Source of the DNA: Bacillus paralicheniformis
Lineage (GTDB): Bacteria > Bacillota > Bacilli > Bacillales > Bacillaceae
NCBI RefSeq assembly: GCF_001042485.2
Contig: NZ_LBMN02000019.1
Span: forward strand, 1 to 50,529
Reading direction: 5' to 3'
DNA length: 50,529 bases
In this document: piece after piece, positions 33,357-40,899 of the stretch
Layout: the number at the start of each line of letters is the position of its first letter
How positions within the stretch are numbered: the stretch's first letter is position 1
The notes under the pieces: model-generated
Databases searched by the model: none
What the model was told of the DNA's origin: nothing
The model's input: only the letters and a program-made list of their open reading frames with translations
Translations under genes and position numbers: made by a program

Positions 33357-33857
33357 TCACTCCTCTTGTTTAAAGATATTTTTCAGCAGCCCTTCATTTT
33401 CAGGAGCGAGGAAACTGAAACCGTAGTAGGCAGCGACAGCCGACACCGCTGTCCATACCGTGAGACTCCCCGTCATCCAGAGCGCCGTTTGCCTGTGCTT
33501 GGCCCCGAAGCCCATGCACATAAACGCGGTTAAGTGGGAGCCGATAAAGAAAGGTCCGACGAAAGAAAGGCCCGGGATGCCGTAGGTCAGCCATATTTTT
33601 TTCGCTCTGCTTTTCCTTTTTGAGAGCTTATCGGTCTCCGTTCCCCGCTCCCCGCGTTTTCTTTCAAGCCACGCCTTCACTTTGTCAATTAAAAAAATAA
33701 GCAGCAGTACAGTTAACAGATTTCCGAATAGTGCGATAATAGCGGACGGAACCGGTTTAAGCCCGGCAACGATCGCTAGCGGCACGACACCGATCACTTC
33801 AAACCACGGAATCGCAGCCAAAATAAAGACGAGTACATAGCCCCACATCATATCCAT
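33357..33857 (-). CDS. Small multidrug-export family membrane protein
   Basis: This 166-residue protein has about four membrane segments (WGYVLVFILAAIPWFEV; IIALFGNLLTVLLLIFL; LSFVGPFFIGSHLTAF; LWMTGSLTVWTAVSAVAAYY) and a highly charged loop of about 30 residues between segments 2 and 3. This matches the Sm_multidrug_ex (PF06695) pattern as I know it. The start at 33857 follows AAGGTGG. Transport substrate is unknown. ykkA starts 4 bases after its stop. Confidence 0.75.
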   Translation of the reverse strand: MDMMWGYVLVFILAAIPWFEVIGVVPLAIVAGLKPVPSAIIALFGNLLTVLLLIFLIDKVKAWLERKRGERGTETDKLSKRKSRAKKIWLTYGIPGLSFVGPFFIGSHLTAFMCMGFGAKHRQTALWMTGSLTVWTAVSAVAAYYGFSFLAPENEGLLKNIFKQEE

Positions 33858-33949
33858 ATATCGGCCACCTTTCATGCTCTGATCATAAACATTGTGATCG
33901 CCAAAAGGCAAGAGTCTTTACCTTAAAAAATATCATGCTCTTCCGTATT

Positions 33950-34699
33950 TCATTCATATTGAGCCGTATTTTTGGCACGCTTTGTCTCAATGAACATGAC
34001 GAGCAACAGCCCGATATAGGGAATATAAGTTTCTGCCAGCATGGCTCCGGCTGAATCCCACTTCATATACTGAAACAAAAAATGCGTTCCGGCTAAAAGC
34101 AGCGGCAATATGGACAAGGCTGCAGCTTTCAACCTGAAAGACAAAAGTACGATCACGAGAAACGACAGAGCCATAATCAGCCAGCGGCTTCCCCCGTCAA
34201 ACGAAAGAATAGGTGTCCCGAATTGCCGATCAATAAAAATAATCGCCAAAATCGGAAAAAACGTCAAAGCGGTGTACATCACCGTATACATGAAGGCCGT
34301 TTTCTTCCCTTTAAACGCTGAAACGCGGCCCAACAGCGGTAACATAGCCGCTGCCAGCAAAATATAAAGCGGATAGCCTGCCAGTACATAGACCGAATAA
34401 TTGAGGCTGTCGTTCACGGCGTCACTGAATATAAAATAGGATATCGCGCCGATCAAAATGGCAAAGAACAACTTGGCGATCTCCCCAGGCCTTGATGAAA
34501 GCTCTTTTGACAGTGCTTGAACATATGACTTGGGAGAATCCCCAAAAATTTGCCGGACGGTTTTTCCTTCCTTTTCCCCTTCCAAGGCATGAACTGTCAG
34601 CTCATTCATGATCCCTTCGATTTCTTTGTCGCTTTTTCCTACAGACATTAAATACAATCTCATGTCGTCCAATACGTTTTGCATGTCTTTTGATAGCAC
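33950..34699 (-). CDS. HAAS-type membrane protein paired with PadR regulator
   Basis: This 249-residue protein has an N-terminal soluble helical domain of about 80 residues (MRLYLMSVGKSDKEIEGIMNEL, positions 13-34), typical of HAAS/DUF1700-like domains encoded next to PadR regulators. Six or seven membrane segments follow. The gene begins 4 bases after the PadR stop, forming one operon. In such pairs the membrane protein is thought to sense the envelope or modulate the regulator. Its action is unknown. Confidence 0.78.
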   Translation of the reverse strand: MLSKDMQNVLDDMRLYLMSVGKSDKEIEGIMNELTVHALEGEKEGKTVRQIFGDSPKSYVQALSKELSSRPGEIAKLFFAILIGAISYFIFSDAVNDSLNYSVYVLAGYPLYILLAAAMLPLLGRVSAFKGKKTAFMYTVMYTALTFFPILAIIFIDRQFGTPILSFDGGSRWLIMALSFLVIVLLSFRLKAAALSILPLLLAGTHFLFQYMKWDSAGAMLAETYIPYIGLLLVMFIETKRAKNTAQYE

Positions 34700-34703
34700 G
34701 ATT

Positions 34704-35036
34704 TCACTTCTCCTTCAGTTTTTTTTCGAGCAGCGCATTGACGTTCCCGGATAATGCCTTCCAACGCCCGATGAACGATCGAAGCTCCGCTTCGCCAAGG
34801 GGTGTCAGTCTGTAATATTTTCTCTTCGGGCCGCTCGCCGACCGTTTTAGTTCGGTCTCCACCCATTTTTCCTTTTGCATGCGCAGGAGAATCGGATAGA
34901 TGCTTCCTTCGCTGATATCCGAAAAACCGTATCCTGCAAGCACCTTTGTCATTTCATAGCCGTATATCTCCCCTTCGGATATGACAGCAAGCAGACATCC
35001 TTCTAAAATCCCTTTCAGCATTTGCGTTGAACTCAT
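34704..35036 (-). CDS. PadR-family transcriptional regulator
   Basis: This 110-residue winged-helix protein begins MSSTQMLKGILEGCLLAVIS and includes EIYGYEMTKVL and DISEGSIYPILLRMQKE, the PadR signature, followed by the wing SGPKRKYYRLT. The C-terminal helix is for dimerisation. It probably represses its own operon through the twin inverted repeats at 35054-35110. AAAGAGGTGG precedes the ATG. The ligand is unknown. Confidence 0.92.
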   Translation of the reverse strand: MSSTQMLKGILEGCLLAVISEGEIYGYEMTKVLAGYGFSDISEGSIYPILLRMQKEKWVETELKRSASGPKRKYYRLTPLGEAELRSFIGRWKALSGNVNALLEKKLKEK

Positions 35037-35053
35037 AAGCCACCTCTTTTATG

Positions 35054-35110
35054 TATCTTGCAATACAAGATAGACGAATCATAACATATGGTATTTTGTA
35101 TTGCAAGATA
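35054..35110 (-). promoter_or_regulatory. Promoter bracketed by two 19-bp inverted repeats (PadR operators)
   Basis: TATCTTG-N5-CAAGATA at 35054-35072 is repeated, with one mismatch, at 35092-35110 (TATTTTG-N5-CAAGATA). Between them on the minus strand are TTGCAA (35106-35101) and TATGAT (35083-35078), 17 bases apart. One repeat covers the -35 and the other the start region, as expected for autorepression. Confidence 0.82.
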
Positions 35111-35122
35111 CCCGAACAAAAA

Positions 35123-35143
35123 AAGCGGACACCATGTCCGCTT
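35123..35143 (-). terminator. Terminator of pel
   Basis: 8-bp perfect arms (35123-35130 and 35136-35143) with a T-run on the minus strand. Confidence 0.85.
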
Positions 35144-35151
35144 TGCGTATA

Positions 35152-36459
35152 TTACTTCAGTTTTCCTGCGCCTGCCTGCGCTTCAACGATTGTCGGCACA
35201 TCTTCTGCGTCGTCGATTTTTTCAAACAGCGTCGGCTTCCAGCCGGCCGATTTTTTGACAGACGCATTGTTTGCTTTGTTGTATGTGCTGACAACATCGA
35301 TTTTTGCGACGCTTTTTTGGTTGTTTACGACCGTATCTTTTTCATATAAAGCGTCACCTTTAAAGACCTTCATCAATTTTTGAGGCTTCGTTCCTTCCGG
35401 CAGGTCGAAGTAGTTGTCCTCAGCATAAATTTTTGAAGAATAGCCTACACCCCATGAATAATTGTAGCTGTCTTTCGTGCTTTTAAAATAGTTGTTGTAA
35501 ATGTGCACTTTTCCGTAGCGGACGCGCGGTGCCCGCTCTTTTATATTTTCGTAGAGATTGTGGTGGAATGTCACCCTTAAATGACCGTTGTCTGCTTTGT
35601 AGCTGTCGCTTGATCCGATAATCGTGTTTTTAGAATGTCCTGAAAATATGCTGTAGGATACCGTAATAAAATCCGACTGCTTTTTGATATCCAGCAGTCC
35701 GTCGTGATGCTGGAATTCACGCCCGAAATACGTTTCGTTCAGCTCATCAGGCTGATCTCCGTCATTGAATGAGCAGTGGTCGATCCAAATATTTTTGGAC
35801 ATTTCAATCAGCAGGTTGTCATATTCTGAATTCCAGTTTCCGCTGCTCCCATCCGTCGGATCCCAGCCAGGGAAGAAATCGTACGCGTTTTCGAATTCGA
35901 TATTGCGGATAATGATGTTTTCCGCGTTTTTGACATAAAGGCCTCCGCCGACGATTTTCGCATCATCTCCGAGCCCGATTATCGTCGTGTTTGAACCGAC
36001 TCTGATCAAGACACGCTCCCTCTGATTGTCTTTGGAGCGGAGCCTTGCCTCTTCAAGCTTTCCTGACGGCTCCTTTTTCCCCCATTTCTTCGGATCATAA
36101 GCTTTGAGATACGCTTCGATCGAATATTCAGGGTCTTTATAATCTTCATAGCCTAAAGGATTGTTGTCATCATCAACACTAAGATTGATTGTTCCCTTCA
36201 CATAGATGATCTTCGGCGTATCATTTTCGCTGTTCTTTTTATTGTCTCCCCCTAATGCCTCAACAAGCTGCTTGCGGTTTTTGACCGTATATACCTGATC
36301 AGAAGAAGCGTCAGCGCCTCCGGTCGTTCCTTTTCCATAAGCGCCCCAGCCGTCTTTTGAGCCGAGGACGTCGCGTCCGTAGTCTGCCGCTTCGATTGGC
36401 ACAGAAGTGCCGAGCAGCAGCAGGGCGCCCAAAATTATTACACTAAAAAACCTTTTCAT
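35152..36459 (-). CDS. Secreted pectate lyase (polysaccharide lyase family 1)
   Basis: This 435-residue enzyme cleaves polygalacturonate by Ca2+-dependent beta-elimination outside the cell. A signal peptide (MKRFFSVIILGALLLLGTSV, cleavage likely after IEA) precedes the parallel beta-helix. The family motif IWIDHCSFNDG, the Ca2+-site region HDGLLDIKKQSD and the catalytic Arg region RAPRVRYGK are present. It resembles B. subtilis Pel. The start at 36459 follows GGTAGG; three more codons upstream (GTG) were rejected. A mini-ORF and a cre-like site lie in the leader region. Confidence 0.93.
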   Translation of the reverse strand: MKRFFSVIILGALLLLGTSVPIEAADYGRDVLGSKDGWGAYGKGTTGGADASSDQVYTVKNRKQLVEALGGDNKKNSENDTPKIIYVKGTINLSVDDDNNPLGYEDYKDPEYSIEAYLKAYDPKKWGKKEPSGKLEEARLRSKDNQRERVLIRVGSNTTIIGLGDDAKIVGGGLYVKNAENIIIRNIEFENAYDFFPGWDPTDGSSGNWNSEYDNLLIEMSKNIWIDHCSFNDGDQPDELNETYFGREFQHHDGLLDIKKQSDFITVSYSIFSGHSKNTIIGSSDSYKADNGHLRVTFHHNLYENIKERAPRVRYGKVHIYNNYFKSTKDSYNYSWGVGYSSKIYAEDNYFDLPEGTKPQKLMKVFKGDALYEKDTVVNNQKSVAKIDVVSTYNKANNASVKKSAGWKPTLFEKIDDAEDVPTIVEAQAGAGKLK

Positions 36460-36504
36460 CAATTGCACCTACCATCAAAATTTTTTCACAAAAACTAATA
36501 TATG

Positions 36505-36540
36505 CTATAAAAATACAGAAAACAACATATTTTCCTCCTA
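36505..36540 (-). other. Mini-ORF with strong Shine-Dalgarno in the pel leader
   Basis: TAGGAGG (36540-36534) stands 5 bases before ATG at 36528. The frame MLFSVFL closes with TAG at 36507-36505, 45 bases before pel. It may be a leader peptide or a ribosome-binding mRNA stabiliser. No function can be shown. Confidence 0.4.
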
Positions 36541-36547
36541 TTTTTTG

Positions 36548-36562
36548 TGACACCATTTTCAA
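36548..36562 (-). promoter_or_regulatory. Candidate cre site (CcpA) upstream of pel
   Basis: TTGAAAATGGTGTCA on the minus strand fits WTGNAANCGNWNNCW with one mismatch. Pectate lyase genes are commonly under catabolite repression. No promoter could be placed with confidence in 36563-36668. Confidence 0.5.
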
Positions 36563-36668
36563 CTTTCATGACATATGACCCGTTTCATTTTACAGATGTA
36601 GCAAAGAACAGACTCTTAATATTTTTCTGAAATAACACAAAATAAAAAAATCGCCTATTCGGCGAAAA

Positions 36669-37403
36669 TTAATGGTCTTGCCCCGGTTTATAAAGATATG
36701 GATCATCAGTTAACGGGCTGCCGGGATCTTCCCTATCAATCATAATCTCATTTTTTTCGTTCAGGGTGCCGAGCGTAATGGTTGGCAGCATCGCTTGCTT
36801 AATCCCTTGATCCTCTAATTTTTGAAACAGCCATTCTTTCGTTTTTTTCAAGTATTTTAAATTGTGTTCGATGATTTCGCCGTCTAAAATAAGCGGAATC
36901 GGCACGAAATTCCGCTTCGTCTCCAAGCTGAGGTCCCGCGGCTGTACAGGCCTCGCTTCCGATTTGGGAATCACGCTGATCTGGCCCGATTCTTCAATCA
37001 GGGCGATGTCGATATCTTTCGGATCGGCATAGCCTTTTTCGCGCAATTTGCCGAGCAGTTCATTGACGGTCAGCCGCTCTCTTTTTAATCCCCCTTCATC
37101 AATATTGCCGTTTCGAATCAGCACAGTCGGGCTGACGACAAGAAACCAGCGCCATTTATTGTGTAATGACAGCTTTTCAATCAACAAATAGAAGATCAGA
37201 AAGGAAAGGGCATAATAAATGGACATTGAGATTTTAGAAGTAAGAATCGGTTCGCTGATGATCGTTCCGATCGCAAATGTCAGCAAAAGATCGAAGTTCG
37301 TCATTTGCGAAACTGCTTTCTTCCCTGCGATTCGAAAAAGAATATAAGCTATAGAGAACACTAAAGCAGGTTTGGCTAAAAAAGTCCATACAAATTCAAG
37401 CAT
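36669..37403 (-). CDS. ykjA: DUF421 / YetF-family membrane protein YkjA
   Basis: This 244-residue protein has three N-terminal membrane helices (about 8-80) followed by a cytoplasmic alpha/beta domain (YetF C-terminal type) with LKRERLTVNELLGKLREKGY and DIDIALIEESGQISVIPK. The long open frame upstream of 37403 overlaps a terminator and the ykhA end and was rejected; GGGTGAA precedes the chosen ATG. Paralogues such as YetF and YrbG are common in Bacillus, some of them sporulation-related. Function is unknown. The gene name rests on position. Confidence 0.8.
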   Translation of the reverse strand: MLEFVWTFLAKPALVFSIAYILFRIAGKKAVSQMTNFDLLLTFAIGTIISEPILTSKISMSIYYALSFLIFYLLIEKLSLHNKWRWFLVVSPTVLIRNGNIDEGGLKRERLTVNELLGKLREKGYADPKDIDIALIEESGQISVIPKSEARPVQPRDLSLETKRNFVPIPLILDGEIIEHNLKYLKKTKEWLFQKLEDQGIKQAMLPTITLGTLNEKNEIMIDREDPGSPLTDDPYLYKPGQDH

Positions 37404-37475
37404 TTCACCCAAAACTTCTTTCCGTTTTTTGTCATTTATTTTGAACAAATATTGGGTTGTGTATTCATTGCACAG

Positions 37476-37512
37476 CAAAACCCCGGCAAACTGATGCTGA
37501 GCCGGGGTTTTG
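37476..37512 (-). terminator. Terminator of ykhA
   Basis: 12-bp perfect arms (37476-37487 and 37501-37512) with a short T-run on the minus strand. Confidence 0.8.
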
Positions 37513-37521
37513 TTCGTATGT

Positions 37522-38043
37522 TTACCAAGGTTTGTCAACAGCCAGCGCCTGAGCCAGTGCTTTGCTGTGTTTGCGATGGTTTTTCCGTTCTTCGGCGCGC
37601 TGCCGGGCGGTCTGGTGCAGCATGATTTCTTCTTCAGACTGCGGTACAACTTGGGGAACGGCCTGAGGATTGCCGTCCTGATCAAGCGCCACGAAGGTTA
37701 AAAAGGATGTCGCCGCAAGCTTTCGTTCGCCTGTCAGCAAATGCTCTTTAATGACTTTGACGAATACCTCCATTGACGTTCTGCCGACCCATGTCACATA
37801 AGATTCAAGGCAGACTGAATCCTCCTGGCGGATCGGTTCGAGAAAATCGACGGAATCCATGGAAGCTGTCACGGTTTCACACCTCGAGTGTCTCGCTGCC
37901 GAAATCGAAGCGATATCGTCGATATAGCTCATCAGCTTGCCGCCGAACAAGGTGTTGTGATTGTTCGTATCAAGCGGAAATACCCTGCTTGTTTTGACAA
38001 CTTTTGATTCTTTGCAGTATCTCTTTTCAGGTCCATTCATCAT
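37522..38043 (-). CDS. ykhA: Acyl-CoA thioesterase YkhA
   Basis: This 173-residue hotdog-fold hydrolase of acyl-CoA esters has DTNNHNTLFGGKLMSYIDD, the nucleotide- and substrate-binding region of the BFIT/YkhA group, with catalytic Asn and Asp in this stretch. The Lys/Arg-rich tail is usual. It is collinear with B. subtilis ykhA. The intermediate B. subtilis genes hmp and ykgB, which I recall near here, are absent. The acyl chain preference is unknown. Confidence 0.9.
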   Translation of the reverse strand: MMNGPEKRYCKESKVVKTSRVFPLDTNNHNTLFGGKLMSYIDDIASISAARHSRCETVTASMDSVDFLEPIRQEDSVCLESYVTWVGRTSMEVFVKVIKEHLLTGERKLAATSFLTFVALDQDGNPQAVPQVVPQSEEEIMLHQTARQRAEERKNHRKHSKALAQALAVDKPW

Positions 38044-38230
38044 CCATTACTCCTTTGATGTCTACTAAGATGCGTTTGTAAAGTGGATTTTTTCTATATT
38101 AAACACTATTAGAATTCATTTGTCTAAACTTTTTTATCCGGCTGACTGTCAGATTTTCTGGCTAAAAGGTTTATTTCTCGCTGCGGGAAGGGAATAATGA
38201 AATGACTAAAGAGAGGACGGGGGAATCAAA

Positions 38231-39097
38231 ATGGACTCAGCATTATCGAAAAAAAACCGCGGGGCGGGCTGTACAAGCGAATACGACGTCTTAAAAAAAG
38301 TGGTGTTATGCAGACCGGAATATATGGAGATTGCAGAAGTGATCAATGAAACACAAAAGTATTTTCAAAAAGATAATATCGATAAAACGCTGGCCGTCCG
38401 CCAGCATCATACATTGATAAAAGAATTGGAGAGCCGGGGTATTGAAGTCGTGATTCTGCCTGCTTTAAGCCAATTTCCGGAACAGGTTTTCACGCGCGAT
38501 ATCGGGTTTACGATCGGAGACACTGTGTTTTCCGCGCAGCTATCAGCCGACATCCGCCAGGGCGAAGAAAACGTCCTGCAGGAATGGCTGGCAAAAGAAC
38601 AGATCTCCTGGGCCACATTTAATGAAGGCTATCAAATCGAAGGCGGCGACATCCTCGTCGACCAAAATACCATATATGCCGGTATCAGCCACAGAACGAC
38701 GTTCTCGGCCGTCCAAGAACTGAAGCGCAGGCTTCCCTCTTATGAAGTCATACCGGTTCCGTTTGAAGAAACGTTCCTTCATCTGGATTGCGTCTTCAAC
38801 ATTCTTTCGCCGACAGAAGCGCTTGTCTATCCAAAAGCCTTAGGAGAAAGAGAATACGACGTCTTGAAAAAACGCTATGAGATGATTGAAATTACGGATG
38901 ATGAACAGTTCCAACTCGGTACAAACGTTCTGTCCATCGGCAATAAAACCGTGATCAGCCTGCCTGTTAACCGCCACGTGAATCAGGAGCTCAGAAAAAG
39001 GGGCTATACGGTCATCGAAATCGACTTATCCGAGATCATAAAATCCGGCGGGTCTTTCAGATGCTGTACATTGCCGATTGAGCGTAGCTGTACGTAA
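38231..39097 (+). CDS. ykgA: Dimethylarginine dimethylaminohydrolase-like amidinotransferase YkgA
   Basis: This 288-residue guanidine-modifying-fold hydrolase has FTRDIGF (substrate guanidine contact), the catalytic His in FLHLDCVFNIL, and the catalytic Cys in the C-terminal GGSFRCCTLP (Cys278 or Cys279). This matches DDAH/arginine-deiminase-like enzymes that act on arginine derivatives. The true substrate is untested. GAGGACGGGGG precedes the ATG. It faces the patatin pair across a bidirectional terminator. Confidence 0.88.
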   Translation: MDSALSKKNRGAGCTSEYDVLKKVVLCRPEYMEIAEVINETQKYFQKDNIDKTLAVRQHHTLIKELESRGIEVVILPALSQFPEQVFTRDIGFTIGDTVFSAQLSADIRQGEENVLQEWLAKEQISWATFNEGYQIEGGDILVDQNTIYAGISHRTTFSAVQELKRRLPSYEVIPVPFEETFLHLDCVFNILSPTEALVYPKALGEREYDVLKKRYEMIEITDDEQFQLGTNVLSIGNKTVISLPVNRHVNQELRKRGYTVIEIDLSEIIKSGGSFRCCTLPIERSCT

Positions 39098-39123
39098 AAG
39101 AGCCTCAGAATGAAGGCTCTTTT
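39096..39123. terminator. Bidirectional terminator between ykgA and the patatin pair
   Basis: 10-bp perfect arms (39096-39105 and 39114-39123) with A-run and T-run ends. It overlaps the last two bases of ykgA. Confidence 0.87.
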
Positions 39124-39840
39124 TTACGCTTTTCTTTTTAACTTTTGCATACTGCCAAAGTATAAGAAGAGCTTATCAAACACTAGAAGGTACATATTCA
39201 CAAAGATAAATCCCGTTAAAGCGATCAATACCGCAGGAACAATTTTAAACAAAATTTTGATTGCAGGGTTTCTGAGTCGACCGGTATATATTGCTTTTAA
39301 AAGAAGTACATACAAAATTGGCAAAATGAAAAGCACTGTTGGCAAGGATATATTAGAAGGAATCTCGATGTTAGGCATAAGCATAATTCCTATAAATACC
39401 GCAACTAAAATGCCGATATTCCCCAGACCTCTGTTTATTCTAAAAGGTTTAAACAACGTTTTGCTTGAAGCTGTTAAAAGCCTTTTATAATATGGATGAA
39501 TCTCTTCTGCCGTAAGCCAGCTATCTATTTCGAAAAAGCGGTAATTCTTTGGTTTTATAGGAGACTTCGCGGCAAGATCCTTTATTTGGGATCGCTTAAA
39601 CTCGTACTCGCTCATTTTGTACCCGTCAAGCATTAATGAGTAGGCTTCGACTTCAGAAAAAGAGTCAAGATCTGTCCGGACTTTTGAAAGCAGGTTTTGA
39701 ACTTCTTCGTTGACACCGTATGTGTGGTAAGGCCCTTTAAACGAGCAGCCTTGTCTTTCTTGATTTTTGATCGGGATCGAGTCAATTGACAGCCGCTTTT
39801 TCAAGTGCAACAATGCTGTCGTGCGATGGTATTTTTTCAT
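39124..39840 (-). CDS. C-terminal half of patatin-like protein with membrane anchor (split gene)
   Basis: The first 90 residues of this 238-residue protein contain KVRTDLDSFSEVEAYSLMLD. From memory this is the stretch that in one-piece patatin-like phospholipases follows the RSADILxDxVRE segment. Three hydrophobic segments follow (about 140-156, 166-184, 199-222). Its ATG overlaps the TGA of the upstream gene (ATGA at 39837-39840), and no separate ribosome site is seen. Either it is made by coupled re-initiation, or a one-base deletion split an originally single membrane-anchored phospholipase. Confidence 0.65.
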   Translation of the reverse strand: MKKYHRTTALLHLKKRLSIDSIPIKNQERQGCSFKGPYHTYGVNEEVQNLLSKVRTDLDSFSEVEAYSLMLDGYKMSEYEFKRSQIKDLAAKSPIKPKNYRFFEIDSWLTAEEIHPYYKRLLTASSKTLFKPFRINRGLGNIGILVAVFIGIMLMPNIEIPSNISLPTVLFILPILYVLLLKAIYTGRLRNPAIKILFKIVPAVLIALTGFIFVNMYLLVFDKLFLYFGSMQKLKRKA

Positions 39841-40835
39841 ATGGCCTGAAATCTTTCCCTCACCAGATCGGCGAGAATGCTGGCGCTTCGCCCCACAACT
39901 CCAGGGATATGCGTGGACGGTTCTTTTTCGCTTTCCATTTGCTTAGACGCATCACTAATAATAAAATGAGTGCACTTAGGTCTCTCACTCAACAGAGTAC
40001 TAATCCCTTGGTTATCATGAACACCCCCATCAGCAAGCTGCACCCGAATGCCTTCCTCATAAAGATCACTGATGGCAAGGGGGACAAAGACTCCAGGGAC
40101 GCTTGCTGAAGCAGCAACAGCATGGCCCAGCCTGAAACAACTATGCTTGCACGGTCCGCGTTTCCGTTTATTTTGTTCTTCACACCGTGAATGACAGTTA
40201 CTTTTACATAAGTCTTGATAGGATTTGACACGTTCCAATTTGAAATTTCCATCAACAAACAAAAGACTTTTATCCCTATCGATTTCCCCCATTCCCGAAT
40301 TGGTAAATACCCAATTATGGCCGTTCTTTAAAACAGTGGCATTCATCAATAGCTTGGGAATTTTCGCATTTTTTATAGTCGTGTTTATTGTTAAATCGTG
40401 CATGTAGATACATCGCTTGCATTCGCAAAACGCACCCACTGGTTTGAACATGAATTTTTCAAAAAGTTCGCCTGCATAGTCGCTGCGCGAGTAGTTTGGC
40501 AAACACATTTTCAAGTTTTTCAAAGGGTTAGTAAAGGTGCGAAGTCTGATGTTGCACTGGACTGCTCTGAGAAAATCGTTTTGTATCTCGACCATCATAT
40601 TTTGATAATCTTCATCTTTTACTTCAGCTCCTTTTTTACTTTCATACAGCTTTTTTAAACGCAGGTAGTACAGTGTACCGATGATTGACCCTCCTGAAAC
40701 TGCTGAAATCAAGTCAACGTGACGAAGCAGGCCTATATCAGCCATCCTTGACAAAACTCCAATATGAAAAAATCCGGCGCGAAATCCGCCGCCGGAGAGA
40801 GCCAAACCCAGTTTATACGTCTTATCTTCCAGCAT
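39837..40835 (-). CDS. Patatin-like phospholipase with Cys-rich insert (N-terminal half)
   Basis: This 332-residue serine hydrolase of the patatin fold has the oxyanion loop GGGFRAG (15-21), nucleophile Ser47 in AVSGGS and catalytic Asp269 in LADGGVHDNQG. It should deacylate lipids. Two cysteine clusters lie inside the domain: Cys137, 139, 142 and Cys210, 214, 218, 229, 233. They suggest a bound metal. It ends right after GRSASILADLVRERF, where relatives continue into a C-terminal part found here as the next gene. The start at 40835 is 8 bases after AAAGGAG. It lies 64 bases behind ykfD in the same direction with no terminator between. Confidence 0.8.
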   Translation of the reverse strand: MLEDKTYKLGLALSGGGFRAGFFHIGVLSRMADIGLLRHVDLISAVSGGSIIGTLYYLRLKKLYESKKGAEVKDEDYQNMMVEIQNDFLRAVQCNIRLRTFTNPLKNLKMCLPNYSRSDYAGELFEKFMFKPVGAFCECKRCIYMHDLTINTTIKNAKIPKLLMNATVLKNGHNWVFTNSGMGEIDRDKSLLFVDGNFKLERVKSYQDLCKSNCHSRCEEQNKRKRGPCKHSCFRLGHAVAASASVPGVFVPLAISDLYEEGIRVQLADGGVHDNQGISTLLSERPKCTHFIISDASKQMESEKEPSTHIPGVVGRSASILADLVRERFQAI

Positions 40836-40899
40836 CTTCATGTCTCCTTTTTGATTGTTATTATTCTTATAGAGAGCACGAATTATGCTGGGATTTGCT

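Noticed and set aside
37404..37685. Extended ykjA reading frame (94 extra residues)
   Set aside because: It overlaps the ykhA terminator and the ykhA coding end. The added sequence is not like a membrane protein N-terminus.
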